Assembly (NCBI RefSeq): GCF_000218485.1
Contig: NZ_AFPB01000174.1
Location: forward strand, 124,001-188,000
Origin: Aquimarina agarivorans
GTDB taxonomy: Bacteria > Bacteroidota > Bacteroidia > Flavobacteriales > Flavobacteriaceae
Direction: 5' to 3'
Length of the DNA stretch: 64,000 nt
Shown here in pieces: positions 47,044 through 56,398 of this stretch. The notes beneath the pieces were generated by a model that was given only the letters and a program-made list of their open reading frames with translations, searched no databases and was not told where the DNA came from. Each line of letters opens with the position of its first letter. Position 1 is the first letter of the stretch. The position numbers and the translations under genes were made by a program.

Positions 47044-48099
47044 ATGAAAAGATTTTTTTTTATAGTCATTTTTGGTGTGTTGTGTTTTTCTCTTTCCTTT
47101 TCTCAAGAAAAGAAAATTACGCTTCAACCTGTAATTTTTTCCACTCCCGAAACTGGTTTGTCAGCAGGAGCAATAGGGTTTTATAAGAAAAAAAGCGAAG
47201 AACGGTACAACACTATATTTGGATTTGCTTCCTACAGTATCAATGGTCAAATTAATTTTCTACTTAGACCAGATGTTTTTTTACTAGCCAATAACTATCG
47301 GTTGCAAGCCGAACTAAATTACAAAAGGCGGGTTAATAAATTTTGGGGTCTAGGGAATTCAACAGCTGAGAGTAATGAGGAAGATGTGGATCATCAGGAA
47401 ATTTTAATGGCACTAAATTTTTACAGAACAGTAAAGCACAATTTTTTTGTTGGGTTATCGTATAATTTTTATACTTTTTTTGATGTAGATACTACGGAAA
47501 ACGCACTTTTGGATGCCTTAGGTAATTTGGGTAGCAAGCCTTATATTGTTTCGGGTGTTGGACCATCTTTATTGTATGATACCAGAAAAAATCCAATCAA
47601 CCCTGCATCGGGGTGGTATATTGGGGCTGATTATAAAGGGTTTATTAAGGCAATAGGGAGCGATTTTGATTTTGGTAAATATAGTTTGGATGTTCGATTT
47701 TATAAAAAAATATCAGCTAATAAAAATCATATTCTAGCATTTCAAACTACTGCTGAAATTAATACTGGAACGATTCCATGGAATCAAAATGCTGAATTGG
47801 GTGGACTGGATTTAAGAGGGTATTTTAAAGGGAGGTACAGGGATAATAATCTTAATACGTTTCAAATTGAATACCGTTCACCTTTACTTATTTGGAAAAT
47901 AGGAATAGCTGGTTTTGCAGGAGTAGGGATGGTTCATAATTTTGATGAAAAAATAGAATTTGACAATGTGCATCCTTCATTAGGAGGAGGGCTTAGATTT
48001 CAACTAGACAATAAAGATAGGCTGAACCTGCGTTTTGATTTTGCGGTTGGTGATCAAGGAAATAACGGATTGTATTTTGGAATCAGAGAAGCATTTTAA
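47044..48099 (+). CDS. Omp85/BamA-type outer-membrane barrel
   Basis: A 351-aa protein with signal peptide (MKRFFFIVIFGVLCFSLSFS) and a surface-antigen (Bac_surface_Ag) barrel: GPSLLYDTRKNPINPASGWY, then GGLDLRGYFKGRYRD, a (V/I)RGY-like loop motif, and FRFDF-type final strands. There are no POTRA domains, so it is a short barrel-only member. As last gene of the cluster (62-base gap) it may let the peptide cross the outer membrane, though a separate function is possible. It overlaps the convergent LysR gene by 4 bases. Confidence 0.75.
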   Translation: MKRFFFIVIFGVLCFSLSFSQEKKITLQPVIFSTPETGLSAGAIGFYKKKSEERYNTIFGFASYSINGQINFLLRPDVFLLANNYRLQAELNYKRRVNKFWGLGNSTAESNEEDVDHQEILMALNFYRTVKHNFFVGLSYNFYTFFDVDTTENALLDALGNLGSKPYIVSGVGPSLLYDTRKNPINPASGWYIGADYKGFIKAIGSDFDFGKYSLDVRFYKKISANKNHILAFQTTAEINTGTIPWNQNAELGGLDLRGYFKGRYRDNNLNTFQIEYRSPLLIWKIGIAGFAGVGMVHNFDEKIEFDNVHPSLGGGLRFQLDNKDRLNLRFDFAVGDQGNNGLYFGIREAF

Positions 48100-48953
48100 A
48101 AAACCTTTGCGCCTATTATTTCAATAAAATTATTTAAGGCTTTATGCCTGTTATTTTTCTTCCAAACTAAGTATAAATTCAACGAAAAACTAGTTTCTTT
48201 AATTGGTATAAATTTTATTTTAGGAATATCAAAAACTGGTAAAGGCATTAACGTAATACCCATTCCAAAGGAAACCAATGCCGATACTATTTCATTATTG
48301 TCTGCTGAAAAAACAATTTGCGGGTTAATTTTTCTTTTGTTAAGTTCGGAATACACCTGATTGTATAACAAACAATGCTCCCTTTGAATGAAGGGTTCTT
48401 TTTTCATAGAATCAAGAGAAATAGAGGCTTTTGAAGCTAAATAATGACCCTCTGGAATTGCAAAAAAAAGCTTTTCAGTAGCTACAATCATTTTATCAAA
48501 ATTCTCATTTTGAATTTCTCTATCCGTAAAAAAAACATGTAGTTCATCGCGCTCCAATAATTCGGAAAGGAGTTCGTGTTTTTTTTCCAATAAATTAATT
48601 TTTGTGTCAACATTATCTTTTTTAAAATGCTTGATATGATTTAAAATATCATTTGATGCTATATTCTTTGAAAAACCAATATGAAGTTCATTATCTAACC
48701 GTAAGTTAAAATTGGCCTCAATTTCCTGCCACTGGTATATGAGTTCATTGGCTTTGGGCAAAAATTGAACTCCAGCGTGGGTTAATTTTACATTTCTTTT
48801 ACTTCTTTCAAATAATCGAACCCCTAAATGGTCTTCCAGCTTTTTTATGCCCGATGAAAATGTGGACTGCACTACATTTACTTCCTCAGCAGCTTTAGTA
48901 AAATTTTTAATGTTGGATAGGGTAATAAAGTATTTAACAAATTGTAAGTTCAT
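48096..48953 (-). CDS. LysR-family transcriptional regulator
   Basis: A 285-aa LysR regulator: an N-terminal winged helix (FVKYFITLSNIKNFTKAAEE, VNVVQSTFSSGIKKLE) and a periplasmic-binding-fold effector domain (from about residue 87). It is convergent with the TOMM operon and could control it, but LysR genes usually regulate divergent neighbours; the divergent side here is a long gene-free stretch. The inducer is unknown. Confidence 0.92.
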   Translation of the reverse strand: MNLQFVKYFITLSNIKNFTKAAEEVNVVQSTFSSGIKKLEDHLGVRLFERSKRNVKLTHAGVQFLPKANELIYQWQEIEANFNLRLDNELHIGFSKNIASNDILNHIKHFKKDNVDTKINLLEKKHELLSELLERDELHVFFTDREIQNENFDKMIVATEKLFFAIPEGHYLASKASISLDSMKKEPFIQREHCLLYNQVYSELNKRKINPQIVFSADNNEIVSALVSFGMGITLMPLPVFDIPKIKFIPIKETSFSLNLYLVWKKNNRHKALNNFIEIIGAKVF

Positions 48954-49185
48954 TTTTTTTATTTATAAATAACTAAATTATAGGCCTGGGGGACATGATG
49001 CTAACAGCATATTTTACAATTAATTGTTTGTTTTGGAAACATTAATGGTTGTTTAATTTATGTTAACTTTAATCAAACCAATGTTACCTTCTAAAGGCTC
49101 CATACGCCTATTATTTAGCTCAGTTAAACCAGTTTTGAGGAATGAAATGTAAGCTTGAATTTTTTGGCTAGATTTTTATGCAGCC

Positions 49186-49346
49186 ATACCAGATCTGATG
49201 TTAGATTATTTCAATAAAAATTAGGTATTTTTTGTTTGAACAATAAAGAAAGCATAAGTGTAACTTTAGCTATGGTGGTGTTTTATTTTGAAGTGTCAAG
49301 TGAAAGAGAAGCATTTTGAATGGAAATTTGACTTCAGAAACGGTAT
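49186..49346 (+). repeat. MITE-like repeat, copy B
   Basis: 161 bases from ATACCAGATCTGA to TCAGAAACGGTAT, whose ends are inverted repeats of each other apart from a few bases. The interior (AAAAATTAGG ... AAGCATAAGTGTAAC ... GAAATTTGACTTCAG) aligns with copy A on the opposite strand and copy D. Confidence 0.65.
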
Positions 49347-49866
49347 TAGTTACCGTAGAAATAGATTTTATGGGGCGTAAATGGGTGTTTTAACAATTAT
49401 TATTGCCCCATTAGTTAGACTAATCAAGTAAAAGTTGTTTAATTTTTGGAATGTAAATAAATTTAAAAGGGGTTTTATGATTAAATTCTTGTCTCTTTTA
49501 GCAATTATTAACATAAATAAATCATAAACTTTTATCATTCAGATGGTTATTTTTGATTGTATTGTTAATTAGATATCGATTTCAATAAGTTAGTTTCAGT
49601 ATATTTTAAGTGAAAATGATAATTTCAAAAAATTGATTTTCAGCTACTTGAATGTAGGGTTTTTCTTCATGTTTTTCTTTTGATGGTTTCTTAAATTTTT
49701 CAAAATCGAAGAAATAGATTTATTGATCTAAAAAATATGTTTTTGTTTTTGATAAGCTCTAGCTAGATTTATTAGGAAAAATAGAATAAATGAGTAATAA
49801 GTTGGTACTTAATATAAGTAAAACTATTGTTTGATTGCGGATGTTGTTGTAGGAGGTTAAACTTTT

Positions 49867-50030
49867 ATGCAAGTTTTGAATATAAATTACCCAACTAAAA
49901 ATTGAGGATGGATTGTTTAAGTTTTAAGTAGGAAAGTAAATAGTTGATTTAAGCTGGTTAAGGTGCTGTTTTGTTTTAGGTATCAAGTGAATAAAACATT
50001 TTAAACGGATGATTTAATAGGTGTCATAAT
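49867..50030 (+). repeat. MITE-like repeat, copy C (degenerate)
   Basis: It aligns by eye with B and D: ATGCAAGTTTTGAAT at the left, AAAAATTGAGG, GGTTAAGGTGCTGTTTTG, ATCAAGTGAATAAAAC, but the right end is eroded and lacks the GGTAT terminus. It is the most diverged of the four copies. Confidence 0.45.
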
Positions 50031-50149
50031 ATTATATGCTGTTTAATTGCATCAACTATTAATAACAAATTTAATCAAGAGCTGTAATTTATTTATTAAT
50101 GCTTTTTAATTATATAAACACACAAAATAATTGATAAAAAAAGGTAACT

Positions 50150-50413
50150 ATGAACAAAATTGAATTCGAAAACTCAATTAAAAATTTGACCCCAAGAGAG
50201 AAAAAAATAACAGAACTTATCGTGTTGGGATATTCGACAAAACGGATTGCTCAAACATTACATAACAGTACTAGAACTATAGAAACTCACCGACAGAATA
50301 TAGCAGTTAAATTTGATAAATGTGGACAAGGAAAATTAGTGCTATTTTTAATTGAGAATAAATCAAAAGTTATTGATTTTTTAAATAATAAAGATCGGTT
50401 GCTTATTTCGTGA
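50150..50413 (+). CDS. Stand-alone LuxR-type HTH protein
   Basis: An 87-aa protein that is almost entirely a GerE/LuxR helix-turn-helix: LTPREKKITELIVLGYSTKR, IAQTLHNSTRTIETHRQNI. There is no receiver or sensor domain, so it is a minimal DNA-binding protein, perhaps controlled by level or by partners. It lies alone after a long gap and is followed by a terminator. Confidence 0.88.
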   Translation: MNKIEFENSIKNLTPREKKITELIVLGYSTKRIAQTLHNSTRTIETHRQNIAVKFDKCGQGKLVLFLIENKSKVIDFLNNKDRLLIS

Positions 50414-50476
50414 AACGATTACCATTCAGTGATTTATGTTTTTTTGCTCTTGTAAAAAAACACAGTAGGATATTGG

Positions 50477-50520
50477 AAACAAAAGCATAGTGTTAATGAA
50501 ACATTATGCTTTTGTTTTGT
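50477..50520 (+). terminator. Rho-independent terminator
   Basis: AAACAAAAGCATA (50477-50489) pairs with TATGCTTTTGTTT (50505-50517); the 3' arm is T-rich. It lies about 65 bases after the LuxR-type gene. Confidence 0.75.
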
Positions 50521-50606
50521 AAGGCAATTTAAGTGTTTTCACTTACAGTCACTAAACTGAAAAATAACAATTTTACAAGGAATTAATCAATTAAACTATT
50601 TGTAAA

Positions 50607-51845
50607 ATGAAAAATTTCAGTACAGTATTTGTAAGCAGTTTTGTAGCTATTGCACTACTTTCTTGCGAAAGCGAAAAAACAGGTGTAGCGGGCATGGATC
50701 TGCCACTTAAAAATGCAACTTCCTTTGATATTTCATCAGGAACTATTGAAAAGCTTAGTGATGACTATAGCTTAAGTCTAAAAACTACTGAAGGGGAGTT
50801 GTTTAAGCTTGACGGCCTTAATAAACAAATTGAAGCAGGAGTAGCAACAAGTGGACAAAAAATTTTGAGTCAAACTAAAGGCTCATCAAGTTTGGTAATT
50901 GAACACGAAACTCCTGAGGGTAAATTATTCGGTAAATTTATAGTGTCAAAAGGAAATTCTGAAAAATTAGAAATTCCTTTTTTAAACTTTTCGTTAACTG
51001 AAAAAAATAAAACACCCAAAGTGATTTTACTACCTAAATTAGTTACGGAAACTATTGATTTGGGTAATGGAATCGTACGAGTAATTACTGAAAAGTTTGA
51101 TTACGATACACAAAGTAGAATTAAAAATTACAATAGATCAATTAATCCGCCAACTACTCGGGAGCGTTTGGTGTCTGTCAATCAAGCAGTATCATGGACT
51201 GATCAAAATTTAATTGAGCGTATAAATCAAAGCAGTGTTTTTACGGAGTTTAGTGAAAATTTGATTTTACTACCAGAATATACAAATGATGAACTTTCAA
51301 GGTTTGTTTTTAAAAATGCTTTGGATAACAGGGTGACTGCTAATGAGGAAATTGTTTACCAACCTAATGGCGACGTAAACTTTAAAAAAAGAACTTCTTT
51401 TACTAATAGTGGCAATGTATCATCTATAGTTATCAATACATTTTTTAAAGATAGCGAATCAAATATTAAAAGAATTGAAGGCAGTAATGTAAATACAGAA
51501 ACGTTGGAAGAGGGAGCAGTAAGTACAATTGTTTCGGTGGATCATGAAGCTAATAATAACTATGCCACTGATTTAATTCAAACTTCGCCAGGCGTAGGTT
51601 TGTTTATTGCAAGTGAAGAGTTTTATTCTGGAGCTAAAAACAGAATAACTCAAAGTGTGGAATTTCCGATACCAACGGGCGATGTGTTAAAAAACAGTAT
51701 CTTGTCTAATACTAGTTATAATGGACTAAATTATCCTAAGAAATCCAATTTATCTACTAGGCTTGTAAATCTTACCAGAAATTTTACCCTAACTACAAAT
51801 AATTCAGAAAAGGTGTATAAATACACACTTGCTTTACTTTTTTAA
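50607..51845 (+). CDS. Hypothetical lipoprotein
   Basis: A 412-aa lipoprotein with signal peptide and lipobox ALLSC followed by ESEKTG. The mature part is mixed beta/polar without motifs that I recognise. It is monocistronic: a terminator lies before it and a very strong hairpin just after. It is probably anchored in the outer or inner membrane facing the periplasm or surface. Confidence 0.8.
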   Translation: MKNFSTVFVSSFVAIALLSCESEKTGVAGMDLPLKNATSFDISSGTIEKLSDDYSLSLKTTEGELFKLDGLNKQIEAGVATSGQKILSQTKGSSSLVIEHETPEGKLFGKFIVSKGNSEKLEIPFLNFSLTEKNKTPKVILLPKLVTETIDLGNGIVRVITEKFDYDTQSRIKNYNRSINPPTTRERLVSVNQAVSWTDQNLIERINQSSVFTEFSENLILLPEYTNDELSRFVFKNALDNRVTANEEIVYQPNGDVNFKKRTSFTNSGNVSSIVINTFFKDSESNIKRIEGSNVNTETLEEGAVSTIVSVDHEANNNYATDLIQTSPGVGLFIASEEFYSGAKNRITQSVEFPIPTGDVLKNSILSNTSYNGLNYPKKSNLSTRLVNLTRNFTLTTNNSEKVYKYTLALLF

Positions 51846-51850
51846 AGTAA

Positions 51851-51895
51851 TAAATACACAGGGGGGCTAAAAGCCCCCCCCTGTGTATTTATTTA
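51851..51895. terminator. Bidirectional terminator with a GC-rich stem
   Basis: TAAATACACAGGGGGGCT (51851-51868) pairs with AGCCCCCCCCTGTGTATTTA around AAA, with six G facing eight C. T runs lie on both sides. It serves the convergent lipoprotein genes on either side. Confidence 0.9.
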
Positions 51896-51914
51896 AAACT
51901 GTCTCAACATCAGC

Positions 51915-52496
51915 TTATTCTAATTCAGCGTACTGGCAGTAGTTATTTTCAGCTAATTTTTCGCTTAAGTAATGCTTAGTAGCAGCTTTTGACATTCCTT
52001 TATGGATTTCAATGGACTCGCCATTTGGTAAATGTACCATGCGTAATCCTTTTTTAAGCGAAGTTAGTTTTACCTTTTTACCATCAGCCGTAATAGTACT
52101 CCAGCTTTTATCTTCGGGAGTATAAATCAAATCGCTAGTTTCTCCTTTTCTTTTACCATCAACAATAGCTACGTGAAATTTATTTTTAGTTGCAGTAATT
52201 TCATACGTATTTCCTCTACTTGTTACAGTTCGCGTTTCGGAATCTCCTTCATTCATAGCAATAGGGTTATCGCCACCCCAAAACTCAATAGCATTAAAAA
52301 CAAGTAAATCACCTAAAGTTGCCAGTCCGTAAACTGGAATTACCCAAAGGGCAATAAAGATAACTTCGTTTCCAAATTGGTTGTCCGTAACATTTTCATT
52401 CCACTCTCGTAAGCCGTTAAATGCACTAAAAGACCCAATACAACTGGTAAATAATGTAGTGGATGCTAATGCTATACAAATTATTGATTTTTTCAT
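51915..52496 (-). CDS. DUF3332 family lipoprotein
   Basis: A 193-aa protein: lipobox LFTSC, then SFSAFNGLREWNENVTDNQF and one or two hydrophobic helices (VIFIALWVIPVYGLATLGDL), followed by a soluble beta domain (residues 90-193). This order is typical of DUF3332. Function is unknown; it is probably membrane-anchored. The gene stands alone between a bidirectional terminator and a MITE-like copy. Confidence 0.8.
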   Translation of the reverse strand: MKKSIICIALASTTLFTSCIGSFSAFNGLREWNENVTDNQFGNEVIFIALWVIPVYGLATLGDLLVFNAIEFWGGDNPIAMNEGDSETRTVTSRGNTYEITATKNKFHVAIVDGKRKGETSDLIYTPEDKSWSTITADGKKVKLTSLKKGLRMVHLPNGESIEIHKGMSKAATKHYLSEKLAENNYCQYAELE

Positions 52497-52995
52497 GATA
52501 AATTAATTAATTGATTTATTTGATAAAAATATGAATTTTAAAAAGAGGTCACGTCAATTGTACTGATGTAGTTTGTTTTTGTTTTGAATGAGTACAGATT
52601 ACTTCGCTTATAAACATTGGCGTTTTTTCGATTTAGAATAATTTGGAAAGCAAATTTTCTTAGGATTTATGAATAAACTAAGTGCTACTGCGATAGACGA
52701 GGAGTGCTAAAAATGATGCCTGAAAGCCGAAAGCTATTTTTCTTTAACCTTTAGCCTTCAACCCAACAATTAATAAGCTAATACGGATGCTGATCCTGAA
52801 TTACTCAAATAAAAATTGAGATTTTTTTGTTTTAACTAGAATGAAAACATAAGCGTAACCTTGGCTAAGATGTTGTTTATTTTGAAGATCCAAGCGGAAA
52901 TTAATCATTTTAATGAGTAATTTAGTACTGGAAACGGTATAGGTCTGAATTGAAACTAGGGTTCGTATATTCAGTGGTATTTCTTAAATTTGAAC
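52497..52995. other. Intergenic region with MITE-like copy D
   Basis: About 500 bases between divergent genes, of which 52781-52940 is the repeat. TAAATTTG (52985-52992) fits a -7 box but ends 4 bases before the ATG at 52996. Confidence 0.5.
52781..52940 (+). repeat. MITE-like repeat, copy D
   Basis: 160 bases, starting ATACGGATGCTGA and ending TGGAAACGGTAT. The interior AAAAATTGAG, AAAACATAAGCGTAACCTTG and the spacing match copies A and B. It lies 55 bases before the ATG of the next gene. Confidence 0.6.
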
Positions 52996-53520
52996 ATGCC
53001 CAAACACACCCCATCAATAGCGTATATTTTTGAGCGTTTTAATAAAAATTCGCAAATGATTAGTTACATGAGGAGGCAACCGCACCTGTTTCCGGATTTG
53101 CTAGCTACGTCATTAGACTTAAATCACAAACAAGCATGGCGATGTGCTATGTTGATTGGGCATATGATGAAAAAAAATGATGTCCGATTGCAGGAACATA
53201 TAAATGCATTTATTGATTGCTTGGGTAACGTGAAAAACAATGATGGGCACCAACGCCAGTTACTTATCATTTTAGATCAAATGAAACTGAGCAAAATTCA
53301 GGAAGGGAAATTGTTCGATTGTTGTATGACAATTTGGGAAGATGTTAAAAAAATACCTTCGACCCGAATAAGAGCTTTTTGGATGCTTTTAAAAATTGCC
53401 AAAAATTATCCCGAATTAAAAGTGGAATTGCTTCATTTTACTACTGAATATTATAACGAAACACTGTCGCCAGGTATTAAAATAAGTTTTTACAGAGCCG
53501 TTAAAAAACAATTAAGCTGA
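52996..53520 (+). CDS. Alpha-helical (HEAT-like) hypothetical protein
   Basis: A 174-aa all-helical protein. ATG 52996 was taken rather than a TTG two codons earlier; an internal ATG near 53058 is also possible if the TAAATTTG box is the promoter. Leucine-rich helix pairs (LLATSLDLNHKQAWRCAMLI; RAFWMLLKIAKNYPEL) suggest a small HEAT/armadillo solenoid, as in Bacteroidota adaptor-like proteins. There is no signal peptide. Function is unknown. Confidence 0.7.
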   Translation: MPKHTPSIAYIFERFNKNSQMISYMRRQPHLFPDLLATSLDLNHKQAWRCAMLIGHMMKKNDVRLQEHINAFIDCLGNVKNNDGHQRQLLIILDQMKLSKIQEGKLFDCCMTIWEDVKKIPSTRIRAFWMLLKIAKNYPELKVELLHFTTEYYNETLSPGIKISFYRAVKKQLS

Positions 53521-53718
53521 ATACATTTAATTAGAATCTGGTTTAATTCTTAAAGGTAAATTCAAGCAGGAAATGGTGTTACAACTTTGTTTTCGAAATT
53601 TTTAATATGAAATACTTATTTTAAAACAATCGTTTCAGTATATGCTTTTGATAAAGAATTATGTAAAAATAAATTATCGTTGCTTTTTAAATATAGTGAG
53701 TAGATAACTCGAAAAAAT

Positions 53719-55824
53719 TCAATAAAAGTTAAACAGTGTGGTCATTAAAACCATTAATAAAAATAAAGGCCAATAGGAAGCTTTTACAATAAGGTTATCT
53801 TTAAAATCGAATAATCTATGTGGAATTCTTGAAAAAGTAATCAAGTTATAGGTGGCTAAAATGATAATTATGTAAGTGATAAAGTAAAAATATTCCATGT
53901 AAATTAAATCGGCAGTTTCAATGTTTTTCCGAAGATCGATATGCGAAAAAATTAATACAAAGAAAAAAGCAGTCATTCCCTGAACAATAGTACCTCCATC
54001 AATACGGCCGTCTTTAGAACGGGGTGTCGAATATATGAATATAAAAATCATAATAAGTGTAACAAAAATTGGAATGAGGTAGGTCACAAAGGCGGTTATT
54101 AAAACTTCGCGGACGTTAATATTAAAATGCAAAATTGGCGTTTCTTCAAAAACAGTATTATCCTTAAAACCAAAATTAGTGGCGTAGGTATAAAAAGAAT
54201 AATTAAAATAGGTTTCTAAAATTTTACTCCCCGGGAGCTTAATTTTTTTACTTACGCCACTTTTTTCCAAAGGATTAGTGTAGGTGTAGCTTTCTAAGTC
54301 GGGGACTAGTAGTATATTTTCGGTATTTTTATTTGGTTGAATTTCCAAATCAATATTTCGTTTATCAAAAGGATAATCGCTGTAATCGAAATTTAAACGG
54401 ATAGTGGTTCTAAAGTTGTAGCCAATTAGCAAGTAATTTTTGTGTTGTTTACGGTAGGCTTCCCCAATAAAAGCTGATTCCGCAAACGGAGCAAGCTGAG
54501 GAAATTTAAATCCTTTGGGAGTAATTTTTGCATAATCATTGGGGTGTTTTTGCCATAAAACGCCACTCATATTTACGTTGTAGGAATCGCTAAACTCAAG
54601 CTGTTCCACAAAAATACCTGTAGGGATTACTATTTTTGATTTTTTTGAAAGCTTTTTGGTTTTAAATTGTTGTGAATTTACAATATTATTTACTGATGTT
54701 TTGTCAGTAATAGGAGGACTTTCATTACGAACATTCACACTGGCTTTTGTATGCTGTAAGTAGCCAACTAAAAAAACATTAGCAAGCAGAATAGTGGCAC
54801 TAAATAGGCTCAAATACCAAATTTCGGAAGTTGATAATTGGTCTCTATTATAATAGTTTACAAGTAAAAGTAAGAACAAAATACTGGTTACAATTGATAA
54901 ATCAATGTACTTTCTTTTAAACAGCTCTTGATTTTTTAGCAAATCATTTTTAAAAAATTGTACGGCAATTTTCCAGTTGGAAGCGGGAACATTATCATAA
55001 AAAAACAGGGCTTTCTGATTTTTTGCTTTGTCATTATAAATAATATTACCTGTTTTATGGTTCAAAATTTCCTGATAAGCTTTTTTTAGGTCATTGTTTT
55101 TTTCTTCATTAATTAAATCATTAATAGTTTTTAAACCTACAAACTCGTTTATAGGGTGAGCAAGTAGATTTCCTGCTTTTGAAGTAACAAAGCCAAAGCC
55201 AGTTTTACCCAAACTTATGGAATGTATCATATCCGTGAATCCTTTTAATGAAATGGTCATTGAAACTACGCCACGAAATTGGCCTTTGTTAGGTCCACTT
55301 TTGTAATAAAAAGGAATGCTGTAGTCTGAAACTAGTGTTTGAGCAGCTTGCGCATAATAGGGTTCTATCCAGTGTGCTCCTTTTTTAGCAACATTACTAT
55401 ACCAGCTTGAGGTAGCTAGGGAGGGGTTTGTATAATCATACAATTCACCAATTTGTAATAGTTTGTGTTGATTTTTATCGTAGTAAGGTGCGTATAACGC
55501 TGTTTTTTCAGAAAATGCGTACGCTTCGTAGGCTACAGTAATCCCTAAAATGTTAGGTAATTCAAAGGAGCGATTTTTAATAAGAGTTTCTAAATCCTCC
55601 GAAGAAAATTCTTGACTTTCTAGCAGTTTTTTTATAGATATACCAGTATGTATTACTTCGGTTAGCGAAGCGTTAATATTTTTTTTTAATTCAGCAGTAG
55701 TATTGTTTCCTTTAATTAATAGTAGCTTGTCTTGATTTTTTGAAAATTTAATAATGTCAAAAACTAAAAAAACTAATAATACAGCGGAAATCAGCGTAAT
55801 GGCATATAGGATTTTTCGTATCAT
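53719..55824 (-). CDS. dCache sensor fused to a Cys-loop-receptor-like channel
   Basis: A 701-aa membrane protein. A helix at 6-26 is followed by a dCache domain (35-290; WYSNVAKKGAHWIEPYYA, TLVSDYSIPFY), helices at 309-325 and 336-355, a beta-rich domain (398-570) containing YPFDKRNIDLEI, then four helices (574-598, 611-628, 638-664, 682-700). The YPFD loop, the beta-domain-plus-four-helix order and the IP turn in helix 1 match pentameric ligand-gated channels of the GLIC type, which also lack the Cys pair. It may be a ligand-gated channel with an extra sensory module. Gating and ligand are unknown. Confidence 0.72.
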   Translation of the reverse strand: MIRKILYAITLISAVLLVFLVFDIIKFSKNQDKLLLIKGNNTTAELKKNINASLTEVIHTGISIKKLLESQEFSSEDLETLIKNRSFELPNILGITVAYEAYAFSEKTALYAPYYDKNQHKLLQIGELYDYTNPSLATSSWYSNVAKKGAHWIEPYYAQAAQTLVSDYSIPFYYKSGPNKGQFRGVVSMTISLKGFTDMIHSISLGKTGFGFVTSKAGNLLAHPINEFVGLKTINDLINEEKNNDLKKAYQEILNHKTGNIIYNDKAKNQKALFFYDNVPASNWKIAVQFFKNDLLKNQELFKRKYIDLSIVTSILFLLLLVNYYNRDQLSTSEIWYLSLFSATILLANVFLVGYLQHTKASVNVRNESPPITDKTSVNNIVNSQQFKTKKLSKKSKIVIPTGIFVEQLEFSDSYNVNMSGVLWQKHPNDYAKITPKGFKFPQLAPFAESAFIGEAYRKQHKNYLLIGYNFRTTIRLNFDYSDYPFDKRNIDLEIQPNKNTENILLVPDLESYTYTNPLEKSGVSKKIKLPGSKILETYFNYSFYTYATNFGFKDNTVFEETPILHFNINVREVLITAFVTYLIPIFVTLIMIFIFIYSTPRSKDGRIDGGTIVQGMTAFFFVLIFSHIDLRKNIETADLIYMEYFYFITYIIIILATYNLITFSRIPHRLFDFKDNLIVKASYWPLFLLMVLMTTLFNFY

Positions 55825-56398
55825 TTTATCAAATATTGATATGCAAATTTGTTTTTTAAGGTTTATGCATGGCGAATAATAAAAACCAATCCATTGCTAG
55901 TCGAAAAAAGACGTTTTTTTTAAAAGCTTGTAAATTAAAATCTTAAATTCAAATCAGCCATGATTATTCATATTGTATTTTGTCAATAGTTTTGTTAAGT
56001 TATAAAAAATATAGGCTTAGTGCTAAAAAGAATATGATTTAGTGTTATGTTTTCAAAATTAATACTAAGCTGTATAGTAGAGTGTAGAAGCAATTGTTGT
56101 TGCCCAAGTCATTCTGCTAGTATTGTTTTTGATTTTTCCAAGTGCCAAAAACTGATTAAGGTAATTTTGGAGCTGTTCCGCTGAATAAATCTATAAATAG
56201 GCTGAAACACATATTCATATTGTATACATTTTGCACTTGATATAGTAAGTCCTGTTAGTAAATCGTATGATTTGAATTGAAAATAAAAGAACCCATTAGT
56301 TTAACACTAATGGGTTCTTTTTTATAATATTGAGTAAAAATAGGCTCTTTTATGTAATGAATCGCATTTTAAAAAGAGGGTCACATAAAAATCTAAAA
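55825..56398. other. Intergenic region with a bidirectional terminator
   Basis: About 570 bases upstream of the channel-like gene and downstream of hemL. Apart from the terminator at 56285-56323 I see nothing supportable. Confidence 0.5.
56285..56323 (-). terminator. Terminator of the hemL operon
   Basis: AAAAGAACCCATTAGT (56285-56300) pairs perfectly with ACTAATGGGTTCTTTT (56306-56321) around a 5-base loop, with A/T runs on both sides. It lies 76 bases past the hemL stop. Confidence 0.85.

Larger units (their letters stand above)
48954..50149. other. Long gene-free stretch with two MITE-like copies
   Basis: About 1.2 kb with no convincing ORF on either strand and no tRNA. It contains MITE-like copies B (49186-49346) and C (49867-50030). 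The rest is AT-rich with no further structure I can support. Confidence 0.6.
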
